From Auriscalpium vulgare (taxonomy: Eukaryota; Basidiomycota; Agaricomycetes; Russulales; Auriscalpiaceae): a stretch of DNA of 64,000 nucleotides. Shown piece by piece: positions 11,499 through 23,419 of the stretch (position 1 is the first letter of the stretch; every line of letters starts with the position of its first letter). The notes under the pieces were generated by a model, which saw only the letters and a list, made by a program, of their open reading frames with translations, had not been told where the DNA came from and searched no databases. The position numbers and the translations under genes were made by a program. The DNA is taken from the NCBI GenBank assembly GCA_019915015.1, contig JAHBBC010000058.1:31259-95258 (forward strand). Direction: 5' to 3'.

Positions 11499-12731
11499 TC
11501 ACATAAACAATAGTTTACTGACGATGGTAACGATTTGCTCGGCTACAAAATTCGGAGCCGAAAGCTTATCTTGCCCGTCCTCGAGGGGACTATGCATCGG
11601 AGACAACGAGCGAGGCCTCTTAGATGAGGAAGCTTTTGGAGAATATGATTGCTGCCTCCGGGATTCAGAAGTTTCGGCGAAAGCGAACGATTACGGTCAT
11701 TGCTGGAGTAACTACACAGTTCCATCAACGTTGTTACAAGAATGTATATAATAATAACGTCACCTTGAATGTCTTTCATGACGACGGCGTTTGTGCGATT
11801 CTTTCTTTCCGCGGTGACTTCTGTTGCATATATTAAAAATAAACCATCAAGGACCTAGTATATTTAATTACTTGCGACCCGTTCTCTTTTCCTTGCGTCT
11901 TCAAATATTGTTAGCAAATACCCGGCATCGTCATTATCAATCATTACCTTCTGGAGTGCGAACTTTCGGATCGCGCACTTGAACTGGACCGCGAACGCGT
12001 TGAAGACAAAGACGTAGACGGCGACCTCCTATGTGAACCAGTCAATTAAAAAATAGGATGCACAGGGGTACAAGATGCATACTTTCGGCGGCGAGAGCGA
12101 TGCTTTTTGTCGCGATCTTTAGCATCTATACGAGATCTAACCCGCGAACCATGAGTAGAATGAATACTTATATATAGTGGAAGATACTTTTTTGAACGCG
12201 ACCGGGAACGGCTGCTATGCCCCATGTATTAAGTTTGAACTTGGACGCGACTCTATCGTCTACCCACCTTTTAGAACGCGATCGTGAACGGCTCCTTTAT
12301 ATTAATGAGTTGAATTCAAACTTATATAGCCAGACACACCTTTTATAACGCGATCGCGAACGGTCTCTTTTTCGTTTGACCTGTTCCTTGCGTTTATCCT
12401 TCGAGCTAATTTATATATGAGTGAGCAAAGGTATGTCATATATAGATATGTTACGTGTCATACCCAATAGAATCCGATCGAGAGCGGGTTCTTTGTTTTT
12501 CAATGAGCCGTGTTCATATTTAATTCCAAGTCAGACGCACCTTCTATTACGCGATCGAGAACGGCCTCGTTTTCTGATTTGTCGATCCAGGTGTCTTTCC
12601 CTCAACCTAATTTGCGTATCAGCCAAGGTATGTGACCTACGAATACTTTACCTCTCAGGCTCAACGGCATTCTCCTCCATCCTTTTATCCGATCTACCGC
12701 GATCATTCGGAGGATCGGGGGTTTCGTATTT
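11499..12731 (-). CDS. arginine/serine-rich microexon gene (phase-2 exon array), copy A; 5' end not found
   Basis: On the minus strand a chain of exons is bounded by good donors and acceptors and shares phase 2: 12731-12652, 12606-12541 (66 nt), 12490-12464 (27), 12405-12340 (66), 12294-12268 (27), 12214-12188 (27), 12136-12083 (54), 12028-11948 (81), 11898-11872 (27), 11817-11764 (54) and a terminal exon from 11711. Every internal exon after the first is a multiple of 3. The products are RS-rich: RGRSRSRNR, RTRSRSDSI, RDRSRSRYK, RSRSRSRSK, SSRSRSRSK, then STRSRSSSSARSESS. Such RS domains are typical of splicing regulators that work in the nucleus. No RRM or other fold is visible in this part, so the gene's identity is open. 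The terminal exon needs a 1-nt shift to stay in the serine-rich frame, which then stops at 11499; unshifted, it stops at 11543. Confidence 0.65.
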
Positions 12732-13024
12732 CTTAAATATTCTATGGTAGATAATCAGTTTAAATATAAATCGAAATCAAATGATCCGTGCTTTTCGACT
12801 TCATTGGATTCACGTTTGCTGCCATGAAATAGTAAACAAATGAATATCCAGAATGCAAAGGCCACGGTACCTTTTGTTTCCCACGCTTTGAACATTATCG
12901 CTAAGAACAATAAGCATTGTTAAATGATGTAGCAACAAACATACATACTTGTTAACAGTCGCGGTGGTACGCTTTCTAAAATGTTTTTTTTAACAATCGG
13001 TTTCAAGGAATAAGAAACAAACTC

Positions 13025-13240
13025 CTACTTCTTTTTCTTCTTTCGCTTATCCTCATCCCTGACGGAACATAAAAGGCAGGAAAGGTACGCAGATGAAATA
13101 CTCACGTCGAGTCTTCGGTAAGTTCGATGACTTCCTTCTGCTGTCTAAGGGATGACATAGTGAAAACGATAAAACTTGTATACAGCAAGACACTTACTGT
13201 GATTTCTGTCGCGTCATCATCGTGGTGAGAGTGAGAGGAA
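13025..13240 (-). CDS. small gene or gene 3' end with lysine-rich C-terminus
   Basis: Minus-strand exons 13158-13106 and 13058-13025 join across a 47-nt intron to give EVIELTEDST followed by DEDKRKKKKK and a stop. An upstream piece (MMTRQKSQ, ending near 13200 at a GTAAGT donor) joins in phase. The whole product would be only about 30 residues if it starts at that ATG, so it may be the tail of a longer gene. It sits between the RS-rich gene and a plus-strand gene at 13429. No family recognised. Confidence 0.3.
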
Positions 13241-13428
13241 ATGGATACCCGTCGTTGCAGGCATCTTCTTCCAAGTATATAAGGAGTCTAAGTTCAAACC
13301 CCGCTATGTGACCGGAAAAGGAAAGGCTGGGAGTAACGAGACCATTGGTAGCGTAAGGTTAGAACGCCGCGATATAAAAGCAGTTCAATGAACACCTCCA
13401 ATCTTCTCCTCCTATCTCGACTACAATC

Positions 13429-14618
13429 ATGTCGCAAGCCATGAGTCCAGAGTTCCGTCAATATTTGGAGAAGTATACGGGTAAGAATGAACACTCTAGA
13501 GTATCATACTTGACACCTAAACACAAAACAGATGAGGCTAACCAGTTAATGGACACTGCACATACTGCACGGGCAGGTCAATATCTGTTGGCTGACCTTT
13601 GCGAAGTTGGTGTTATCCACACGTATCTGAAAGTTTTTTCTTCTCAACCATTATAAATTGCACAGGACGACTTTATCAAGAAGAGTTTTGAAATTCAACG
13701 AGAAGGAGGGATCGGAGCATGTGCAATCCAGATCAAAGGCTCTGAAAGCGCAGATGAACCGGTCTTTGTTGTCCGAGGAATTCTTACTGCATATGACTTA
13801 CCTCCGGTGAGGGACAAAAAACAGTACGTGCGAATATTATTTCAGACGATGGTGTATTAATTAAACTTCAAAGAGTGGGACATTTTGCATACGCACGGCA
13901 ACAAGTCGAAATTCAAGGATTTGGTTCGGCAACGTTCGAGCGGGCGGCCAACGGATTATTCTCGATTCATCAACAAATGTCCGCACGGTTTGGAAAATCG
14001 GAGTTAAGTTCCTTGGATCTTAAACAAAACGGAGAAGATTATTGTCTGCAATTCTCAAACCGATATTTTACGAACAAATCCCAGGCTGGTAACATGAAGG
14101 CCATTGGGTTCTCTGCGCAAGTCGATCCCGAGGACGTACTAAAGAACGCGCCGCCGCAATTTGTTCATTTGGAAGAAAATGAAGTATTATACTATGAACA
14201 GATCAAGAATGAAAAGTTAGTAACATACATATAACTAGTTTGATGGCTATTCTGATACGCAGTAGTAAATCGCAACCTGCCTATAAACGGTTGAATCCTG
14301 CTGAATTCCGACCAGGACATGTTGTTGAAATTCAATGCACCTTTGCAAGCGTCCCCCTGTCGGGGAGTACGAGCAAACACAAAATGTTATGCCAATTGAG
14401 AGCAATAGCATTGTTGGATAGACAGTTATGCGAGGTATATTCAGTCATTGTATTGAATGGACTTTATTAATCCGACGATCACGCAGATATACGACAACCT
14501 CACCGTTATCTCACCGCCAAAGATACCAATTCGTAAAAGAAAGACTGGATATGATGCAGGGGATGAGGAGATTACTAAACGAAACAAACCTAACGATAAT
14601 ACGATGGATGAATCCTGA
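13429..14618 (+). CDS. uncharacterised Agaricomycete-type protein, five exons, one apparent frameshift
   Basis: The ATG at 13429 opens a short exon (MSQAMSPEFRQYLEKYT), and further exons start at 13532, 13666, 14239 and 14487. The exon after 13666 runs through a frame change near 13825 into VGHFAYARQQVEIQGFGS and ENEVLYYEQIKNEK. The 14239-14434 exon encodes NPAEFRPGHVVEIQCTFASV and KMLCQLRAIALLD. The last exon gives KRKTGYDAGDEEITKRNK and stops at 14618. From memory, proteins with this order (xFRxGDIVExQ, then KMLxxLRxIALLD, then a KRKxGY tail) are numerous and unnamed in Agaricomycetes; I cannot cite a named domain. It is not part of the WW-microexon family but lies at that cluster's edge. 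Confidence 0.6.
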
Positions 14619-15034
14619 GTTAAGCCGCCGAGGTACTGAGTTCGCCTTTTCGTTGGTTCAACATGTAAACATTACTTTTAAACGTGTACTCGTAATATTT
14701 TCAGCAATACCTTCCTTTAAACTTGACGTATGTTATATGGGAAGGGTACCCAAGAATATCTCCTATGTATAAGACAAATGACCACTTACGGTCTTAACGA
14801 ATATAAAACTCGCTACGCATGTACGCCGTCACAATAATTCAATCATGTCAACATTAATACCCAATCAAATCGTGACACAGAATAAGGCGTTGTACAAAGA
14901 TCACGTAAGAGGACACCCGTCACATGACCCTAGCACGCCACCGTTACCAACGACGTACGTTAGCCGTCGGAGGACTTCGTCACTACCTTCATCCTCACCT
15001 CCATCTCGTCTCACCAGAAGTAACCAAAAGAACC

Positions 15035-16318
15035 ATGGAATATAAAAAGCTCGATGCCAATATCAATCACGCAAGTGCCGGCCACATACTACCGCCGATC
15101 TTCCCTTCCACCCTGCCAGAGGATGCAGACAAATTAATGGCTTACACAGCCTATCACGAGCTCCGTGTCATTACAAGCAGCCGCGTGTTAAGGAAGAATC
15201 CACAGGAGGTTCGTAAGAAATGCGAAAAGGCGATGAAAGCTGAACTTGTGAGTACACTTTTCGCGAGATACATTGAATATATGACCATCATATATTATAA
15301 TCTGGCACTCAATATGTATCAGGCCGAATTTGTCCGCGCGCTTGGAATGTGCGATAAAGTAGGTCAGGACTACGAAGCGTCCGTTTGGGTACAACAAGTG
15401 CGCAAGTATTCTCAAAAATCAAGAGATACCGAAAGCTTCAAATATTTAGAAGAATTGCGATGCGTTTCAGAGAATGTGCACAACGGCACGTCGTATTGGT
15501 GGATGACAGTGCAATTCGATGGTGAGTACAATGACGGCGCAATCAAATGCTCACTAAACATTTTCTGTAAGGCGAGGCACCGCAGCCATTCGTATCAGCA
15601 CTAGATGTCAAAAATAAACAATATATACAACATCATGGTGACGTATTCGCACGCAAGAGGGAAGGTATGAACTTAAATATTTACAAAATAAAAAACAATG
15701 ACGCTTTCTTTACAGACAGTGAAGACGATGAAGGTACGAATACATATAATCCAGTTGATTTTGCACCAAATCTTAACCTTGTAATAAAACCAATAGCTGA
15801 AGTCATCGATTTACGTAAGTGACTCAAAAATCCATACTTATAACCTATATCCTAAGTATTACCAGTGGCAGTAAAAGAAGATCAAATCATTGTAACAAAT
15901 GAACTCTCTGAGGGTATATCAAATAGTAAGGTTATATTCGATAGTATTTAATATTTTGTAAATGAAATTTATTTGCAGAAACGAACACATCTGATAAAGA
16001 TTGTACGTGTACAGTTTAGTGTGAGGTCTATAATCTGAGCTCTATATCCAGATTACAGCAAATATGGTTCCACAATGAACCTTGACGAGGAAATACACCG
16101 TCTGCTCGAAAACGCCAAAACTTTTGAAAACATCGCCACGTCATCAACATCCGCCCTTACCCATTTAATTAATTCACACGTACACAGTGAAGTATGTATT
16201 TCGTTACAGAATTATCTATGTGCTGATTGCTCCTTCATAGCCCGCTAAGATGTGGCAAAAAGAAGAGAGCTTTCTGCAAAGAGATAGCTTCTCTCAAAGC
16301 AGAGATTTACCATCTTAG
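15035..16318 (+). CDS. WW-microexon family member 1 (nine exons)
   Basis: Exons inferred: 15035-15247, 15323-15521, 15572-15664 (93 nt), 15716-15733 (18), 15797-15814 (18), 15866-15913 (48), 15979-16002 (24), 16052-16191 (140) and 16241 on. Exon 1 (LPEDADKLMAYTAYHELRVI) and exon 2 (AEFVRALGMCDKVG) align by eye with exons 1-2 of the member at 49841 (DEKQLRGYLYRHEIRCM; AQLVRALGKWDSLG). Exon 2 ends after the Trp-Trp pair at 15497-15502. The 18-nt exon encodes DSEDDE, counterpart of DSDDDV in the 1-1541 gene. The 140-nt exon has exactly the same length as in that gene. The last exon starts like its paralogues (MWQKEESFLQR) but needs a small shift to reach the expected coil EIASLKAEIYHLRE; the unshifted frame stops at 16318, the shifted one at 16352. 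Confidence 0.7.
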
Positions 16319-16756
16319 GGAAAGCTCCCATAACACAGCGATGTATATCTAAACCGTCATGAACTAAAATGATATCGAACGATTGCTAGACGTTCCCAGA
16401 CGTTCAAAATCCCGGTATTGATTGTATTGTTTAATACGTTGACTTGATCAACTGCTTTAAATATAACAGAAGATACGTTTCACCACAGTGAACATAATCT
16501 GGAGTAAGAACGCATAAACTGTACATCCCCCGCGCTAAAGTCACTGTCATCAATTCTGTTCGCTACGTATGAATACAGGAACACATAGCATCACGTTGCC
16601 TTACCGTCGTCACGGGGCCGTGAGTATTCGTCCGGGCACTAACGTCCTGACACCAAACTCAGCCAAACAGAGCCTCTTACCTCACAACCATCTCCACCTT
16701 GGCTTTCTCTACGCGTCTTCTTCACGACTCATCCAACCGTCTTCCTCTTACATTCG

Positions 16757-18165
16757 ATGGTCAGATTACATGGATCCCACGCAACTGTCCCAATCCAGAA
16801 AGCGGCTAGGAATACTGACAATCACCTCGAACAACGTAGCCGCTCTCATGCCCGTCTCCAAGCGATCACGGAGGAGTTTAAGCTACTAGAAGATGATATA
16901 GACTTAACCAGCGACATACACTTGATGCTTCTCAAAGAAATTGTACGTCACATAACGCACGCTCACAAACATGACATTAAATAAATACCTCTTTTAATTA
17001 GAGTGGATATTCATATGCATATTACGAGAGTGTAACGAATGATGAGGTCGAGACTCCGTTCGCAGCGTGGAGCCGTGCTACGACTATAGCCAAGACCAAA
17101 CCCAGCACTCGAAACATCATACTGCAATTGCGTATGTTTCTTAAAGATTTTCCTGCAGATGAGGTCAAGGACTTGGGTAGAAATCAGTGGTGGGACTACA
17201 CGAGTGAGTTCTTTATATCTACAGGTTAAAATACGTGTACTATCCAATTCAGCAGAACCTATTGAAGAATGGGAAGATGGGAGGGAATCCACAGTAAAAA
17301 ATGAAAAGGAATCGGAAAACGGTTAGCAATATCTACTTCGTAGTTCATATTAGATTAAACGGACGTCACTTTAAATACAGTGCCATGGTATATGACCAAG
17401 GAGTCTCAGCCACAATACCATAGTAGGTTTTTCTTTAAAATGGGGCACTTAAATCTCAATGAATTACAAAACAGATAGTGAAAATCAAACGTCTCCGGAA
17501 ACAAACACGCACCACGGTAGTCATTTAATGCATTCAATTTCATAATATATTATGTGAACGTTGATTAATGTTTACAGAACCGGCTATAATAACACGAAAA
17601 ATGACGAGAGAGCGTGCGCGAAGATCGATTAATACACCCAAGCCATTAGATAATAGTAAAAGTTCAGCTTGGGTTATCAGACAATATCTCATACCTTTCA
17701 CGATAGGCCACTCTTCTCATCTTACGATGGCTCCTCGCACACGTTAGTATTCGACTTTCCGACACGCAGGGATTCTCCGTATTCAATCTGAACAGTATCC
17801 GGCAACATGATGCTTACAAACGACGTTAAGAAGGAGATCATGCATACTCAAGCTGATTTCTTAATCGGAAGAAACGCTTTCAACCGCAGAATCAATTCGG
17901 GGGAGAAGCACGCAAAAGAACTGAAGATACGGTGTGACGTACGTTGATCACACATAATATAATAATCGTTTGATTCATAGTTATGCAGAACTTAATGGTA
18001 CTACGGAACCGACAGGATGACTTGTACCACGCAACCCTCAACCGCATTGAAACACTCAAGAAAATAATTGCGAATCTCACGGCCCAAATTCAACCAGATC
18101 ATACCGATGTCGTTGATGACACAATGAAAAAACGTCCACGCATAGAATCAGACGCCCCGAGGTAG
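16757..18165 (+). CDS. WW-microexon family member 2 (eight exons, frame intact)
   Basis: Exons inferred: 16757-16942, 17002-17203, 17253-17321 (69 nt), 17381-17422 (42), 17475-17516 (42), 17578-17742 (165), 17796-17938 (143) and about 17986-18165. All junction phases agree and no frameshift is needed. Exon 1 has the SHARLQAITEEF segment, which resembles ERLHARLYETVKM of the 19916 member. Exon 2 ends EVKDLGRNQWWDYT (Trp pair at 17188-17193). The 143-nt exon encodes LSGNMMLTNDVKKEI and ADFLIGRNAF. The terminal exon encodes NLMVLRNRQDDLYHATLNRI, a coil and the basic tail KKRPRIESDAPR. The tail suggests nuclear import, but function is unknown. Confidence 0.78.
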
Positions 18166-18385
18166 CCACAGCTCGTCTACATAACATTTATATCTGACAT
18201 ATGGTATTTAAAAACATGAACTTTGTTTTGCATTTCTTCGTATCGTCGGCGCTTCGGCGCTGTAAAATCAACATGACTTGTCACGCTAGTTGATTACGTT
18301 TAGAATACCATAGTTTCGCTGACGGAGAACAGTGTGAAGTGCGAATGGCAACCACCGTTAGAAATAATACGCCTTTGCAAAATTT

Positions 18386-18533
18386 GGTCACGGGACAACC
18401 CAAACAACCCAAACAACCCGACCCGTTCCGTATAGGTGTACTCACGCCTTAACCTCTTACCACCAACTCCACAGTAGCTGAAGACGACCCGTATATTTCG
18501 TACATCGATTCAATCACTCTACTCCATCAGTCG
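18386..18533 (+). promoter_or_regulatory. promoter-like block shared with 19731-19870
   Basis: This block and the one at 19731-19870 share a long, imperfect match starting ggtcacgggacaa, continuing through a cttaacc-ttaccaccaact segment, and ending in tcactctact-catca-tcg. Each lies upstream of a WW-microexon gene. Conservation where flanking non-coding DNA has diverged suggests a duplicated promoter or 5' leader. Confidence 0.55.
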
Positions 18534-18574
18534 CAAACAACACCCACCATTCGCTTCTTCATTCGTCCTTTTTA

Positions 18575-19395
18575 ATGATGGCTTCAAAACAATTCGACGA
18601 CGTCAAAGGGACGCCCATTGAGTACGAGGAACTGGTCAAACAGCAACAGAAGAGGAGTGAGTTGCTATAGAACTTATAAATATATGTTGACTAATGTAAT
18701 ACACAGAAAAAGAAATAATGGCAGAGATGAGCGACGGTAAACTTATTTATTTGCTCGTTGATAACATATTAATATTCTATTATCAGCCACCACCGGAAGC
18801 ATTAAAAGTAACAAACGATGATATGAAACAGGCATATGAATTAATCGGTGATATAGGGCCGAGATTTGAGCAAACGCATTGCAATAAAACAAAGAATACT
18901 ATACCTGACAAAGGAAAAAAACGAGTTCAGGCAGGGAAAGGTACGCATCACGATTGCAAATGATATAACATATAACCCATAGTATGCCAATCCTCACAGG
19001 TCAAGTCACACCGATTAGCATGGCACTGCGAACCAGTAAACTGAATTAATATGTAACGCGAACACGTCTACTAATATGCGGATCATAGTGAAAGGAGAAA
19101 TTATTTTCTCGAATGACCTCCAAGATAAAGTTTCCTTCATGCAGGGGGACATTATCATTGGCAAGATGGCTTTCGACTGGAGGGCGAATGAACTCGGCAA
19201 ATATACAAAACTGATCGTACGTTTAGAGGTATGTCTAATTCAAATGACCGATAATATTATAATATGCATTCGGCACAGAACATCCTAGTTATGCATAAAT
19301 ATCGGCGTGCACTGTACGAGGAGACTCTGAACCGTATCTCTGTACTGGAAGAACGTATTGCAACGTTGAGGGCCAAATTGGAACCCGTCAACTAA
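18575..19395 (+). CDS. WW-microexon family member 3, lacking the two 5' exons
   Basis: The first visible exon (18575 on) encodes ASKQFDDVKGTPIEYEELVK. This corresponds to an internal exon of the next gene (20635-20739, AVKQFYDIKGVPSEFEELVK), not to a first exon. A conserved promoter-like block lies just upstream, so exons 1-2 with the Trp-Trp motif appear to have been deleted, or an internal ATG is now used. Further exons include a 21-nt microexon near 18787, a lysine-rich exon ending at 18940, the 140-nt exon 19089-19228 (VKGEIIFSNDLQDKV, MQGDIIIGKMAF) and a terminal exon (NILVMHKYRRALYEETLNRI, coil, LEPVN) stopping at 19395. Near-identical exon borders with the 19916 gene indicate a recent local duplication. 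Confidence 0.65.
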
Positions 19396-19730
19396 ATAAA
19401 GGTAAAATAGCCAACAAATAATGTCACAATTATTGATCACTATATTTGTTAGAATAGGAATAACCAATTCATGATTGAAGGTGTGAATGGCAACGAGGGT
19501 TTGTTGAATGAATAGCTCACAAGTTTATGGGTCAGGCAATACTGCAAAATCAATGTTCAATTGGTTGAATTTGCTACTCTCGATACGTTGTTACTTCGTA
19601 TTCTCCGTCTACTTGATTGGTACAAATAGAAGATATCAATGTACACGCAATCACAATCTGCAAGGCATTACATTGACAGCAATTGGTTCCTGTCATATGT
19701 CGTCTGAAACATTAGCCCGATGTGAGACCT

Positions 19731-19870
19731 GGTCACGGGACAAACCAAACAACGTCCCGACCGATGCGTATAGGGGTACTCGTGGCTTAACCCCTTACCA
19801 CCAACTGCCGAGTAGCTGAAGCTACCCCTATATTTCGCACATCAATTCTTTCACTCTACTTCATCAATCG
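19731..19870 (+). promoter_or_regulatory. promoter-like block shared with 18386-18533
   Basis: Partner of the block at 18386-18533, ending 46 bp before the ATG at 19916. It includes a tatatttcg box near 19830, present at the equivalent place in the partner. Confidence 0.55.
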
Positions 19871-19915
19871 ACGAACCAGACCTATCACTCGGTACACTAT
19901 TTCCCACACGGCACA

Positions 19916-21588
19916 ATGAAGGGTTACCCAACGAAGAACATTGAAACGATAAAAGAACAGTACGCAATACATCAGCGACAGGAAGTTGAACGCTTGCATG
20001 CCCGTTTGTACGAGACAGTAAAGATGCTTCAAAAGGATAAGAGCGCTGCATCGAATAAGTATGTCTTGAAGATGATCTTCAGGGAAATGGTACGAGTTAT
20101 TTTATTGTATCTTCACATCTACATTTTATTTCAGAGAGAATTTTATCGCGAGTACTTCAACTTCATTCAAGCAGGCGGAGTAAAGATGCCGATTGGACCA
20201 TGGTGCCGCAACGCGTACAAATTACGAAATACATGCGACGGCAAGAAAGTTATCAACGAATTATGCCAATTCTTTTCGGATCCCGTTCAAATTGACATCA
20301 AGGATTTGGGTGCGAACCAATGGTGGTTAAACATAGGTAAGCTTCAATCTACGTTTCATGGACAGCATGCAATTATTCAGCTATGCATGAAGCCGAGGAG
20401 GTTGTCGACGACGGCGTCGATGACGATGAAGATACCGACTATGCAGAAGGTGAGTTAGAATAAGACGGTATTACTTTAAGTTTGAATAATCTATCACTCA
20501 CATTGGATCAATTTATCATTATAGACTCGGACACCAGCAGCAACGAAGATGTTAATGAAAATAACAAAGGAGATGAAGCAAAAGGTATAAGCTTCAACAC
20601 CGAACGCGCATCACGTGTTCTGAATGTTTAACAGACACGAATAATTTGTCCCCTTTAATGACGGCCGTGAAACAATTCTACGACATCAAAGGGGTGCCCT
20701 CTGAGTTCGAGGAACTAGTCAAACGCGCGCAGAAGCGAAGTGAGTTGGTGTATAATTTATTAATACATGGTAAATGACACGATACACAGAAACGGAGAGG
20801 GAAGAAATAAACAACGGTGAACATATTTATATGCTCACCGGAAATATATTAACGAGGAATGTGATAGCGCCTACAGAGATTATTAAACGTAACACGCGCA
20901 TTATACAAATCGTGCATGATAATTTATTCGTGATACAGGGCCGGAAAATCAACAAAATGATCGCAAAAAAACAAAGACAATTGTTCCCGACAAAAGGATA
21001 CAGCGGCCTCATGCAAGAAAAGGTACGCTTCCCGATTATAAATAACTTTATGTGTAACCCACAGTACGCTATTCATCACAGTTCAAGTCACACCGGTTAA
21101 CATGGCACCACGAACCCGTAAACTCATTTAATTCGTAAGGCAAATGCATCTAATAATGCGATATGTAGTGAAGGGAGACATGATTTTGACGAATGACCTC
21201 AAAGATGAAATTTATTTCATGCAGGGGGACTTTATCATCGGCAAGACGGCCTTCGACTGGAGGGCAAACGGACTCAACAAGTATATAAAGAACTCAATGC
21301 ACGTTTAAAGGTATGTGTATTTCAAATAATACATCGTGTTATATTATGCACTCGGCATAGAACCTCTTAGCACTGCTCAACCGTCGACGTGCATTGTACG
21401 AGGCGTCATTGCACCGTATCTCTCTCCTTGAAGAACATATTGCGACGTTGCGGTCCCAATTGGATCCCAACACTTTCATTGAACCAAAGGACTTTTTCAA
21501 TAAACGACGTCGCATGGATCCACACAAGCAGCCCTCTGATCGGACAGAGAATGGCACCGCAATTGCCAGCGACAAGGGAAAGCCCTAA
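19916..21588 (+). CDS. WW-microexon family member 4
   Basis: Exons inferred: 19916-20089, 20135-20336, 20381-20449 (69 nt), 20525-20584 (60), 20635-20739 (105), two or more small exons between 20790 and 21020, 21169-21310, and about 21375-21588. Exon 1 gives QEVERLHARLYETVKM and exon 2 ends DIKDLGANQWWLNIG (Trp pair 20321-20326), close to the minus-strand member at 49432. The 69- and 60-nt exons are strongly acidic (VVDDGVDDDEDTDY; DSDTSSNEDVNEN). The penultimate exon carries MQGDFIIGKTAFDWR but is 142 nt rather than 140, and this 2-nt excess breaks the frame near its end. The terminal exon encodes NRRRALYEASLHRISLLEEH, a coil and NKRRRMDPHK. The gene ends at 21588. Confidence 0.7.
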
Positions 21589-21908
21589 ATAAAGGTAAAA
21601 TAGTCAGCGATTAATATGCACATTCATTGACAAATACTTTTGTTGAATACAGGAATAAACAATTCGTCAATGCAACGGATACTCCTATGAATAAATAAAA
21701 ACGCGTAGCCAAACAATTAGCCTATGACAGGAACTCGTTCTATAATATATCCCGTTTCTCCGCGATTTGATCACACGGGGTGTACTATACTCATCACACT
21801 TCTAACTCGCAAACACGTGACTGGGCCTCAACGCCCCTATGATGACATGGAGCGGATAAGCGAACGTGCTGACATCTCTTTCATTCTGACCGTCACGAGC
21901 AATCCACC

Positions 21909-23419
21909 ATGTCAAGCAATATCCCTGATTTCAATCGCAACTCAGAATCCTGCGAGGTGGGAATATTCTCGTATCTAATGTTTGCCTATATCTGTAACCA
22001 ACGAACCATAGACAAGTATAGGTTTCGACATTCAAAGATTAGAAACACGAATTGTGTTTGCCGCGACCGCCATATCAACCTTACCAGCAGATAAAGTAAC
22101 TAAAGATATGTGGGATAAACTTTTACATGAAACGGTAACTGTCATAAACAATACGTCGCAAATGCCAATCATGTTCACCTCTATCACAGCGCCAATTTGG
22201 TCGAACATTGTTGAGAGCAGAAACATATAATATTCAGAAAACCGAATACCAAGAAGCTATCATAGAGGGCTACATAAAGAGAAAAGACAAAGTCACGCTG
22301 CTAAAAAAACTAACATCCAAACGAAGGAGTGACGTCACCTTCAGTGGGAATCTAGGAGAAGACATATGGTGGGATAACATCGGTAAATACATTTATTTTG
22401 ACGAATATTCTTAGAGATTAAAGATTGAATGAATGACATTAAAAGCAGCCAAGCAGCTTGTAACACCGAAGACGAATGACGAAGAAAACAAGAGGAGAAC
22501 GTCAAATGATTCGACAGACAAATTTATTGCTCATACTCAAGGTGCGAAGACAAAGAACATAAGTCATACATACTCACGTATTTCCAACAGACGTACAATA
22601 CCAATCGTCAAATGAACCAAGTGAGTACATAATAAATGACGACAGAACAAATATCGACAAGATGTGTAACAGATGAATCAAGCAATAAACCCGATGGAGA
22701 TCAGACTTGTGCTACAAGCAGTGGACGTATATTGAACGGTACGCTACCGCATGATAACGACGAGCAATATTAAAATCTGAGATCGCCAGCAGACATTTCA
22801 GACATACCTACTGAAATATGTAAGTTGACACAATACTGATAAATAATCACATTATTAACAATTGGCAGATCAAATAAAAAACAATCTCACTGACATCGCA
22901 ATCGCGGATTTAACGCAAATGGAACAAACGATTGAATTCGTCGAAAAAACGAACACGCCGTCGTCGTTCTTCAAAGTGGTAAAAGCAGTACAGACCTTGA
23001 AAAATACCGTGGAGGTTAGACATGCCATCTACTGCATTTAAAGTACTCAACAACCACACCTTGTTTAAACATAGCATCTATGCATGACATGCGAGCGAGA
23101 TGAGGACGCATTGAATACACGAATGAATAACATAAAGAAGCTAGAAGCATTGAGCACGACATTATCAAACAAACTTCAAGTTATGAAGACGAATGTTAAA
23201 CCTGCTAAACATAAAATCGATCAAGATAATATATCCAACGCAAGTAAAAAACAAAGTGAGCATCTACATATACAATCCATGCACCTACTAATAAATAGAA
23301 TACAGAGATTCAAAAGTGATCCAATTTCTTCACCAGGATGGTCATGTATTAGATTGTTCGTCAATACATCGCCCCACCCTTCACACATGTTATCCCAAAC
23401 CTTGCACTACGGCAAATAG
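21909..23419 (+). CDS. WW-microexon family member 5 (frame intact)
   Basis: Exons inferred: 21909-21956, 22012-22131, 22187-22381, 22446-22541 (96 nt), 22591-22620 (30), 22673-22738 (66), 22790-22819 (30), 22869-23014 (146) and about 23076-23419. Every join agrees in phase without edits. The start MSSNIPDF is followed by DIQRLETRIVFAATAIS, which resembles DVAVLEARVVYAANAIS of the member ending at 46010. The Trp-Trp exon ends NLGEDIWWDNI (Trp pair 22367-22372). The penultimate exon is six bases longer than the common 140. The terminal exon is longest here, with a coil region NNIKKLEALSTTLSNKLQVM and a lysine-rich stretch. Function unknown. Confidence 0.75.

Noticed and set aside
13429..14618. 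Membership of the 13429 gene in the WW-microexon family
   Set aside because: It has no Trp-Trp exon, no phase-1 array and a different C-terminal motif. It resembles another anonymous Agaricomycete family.
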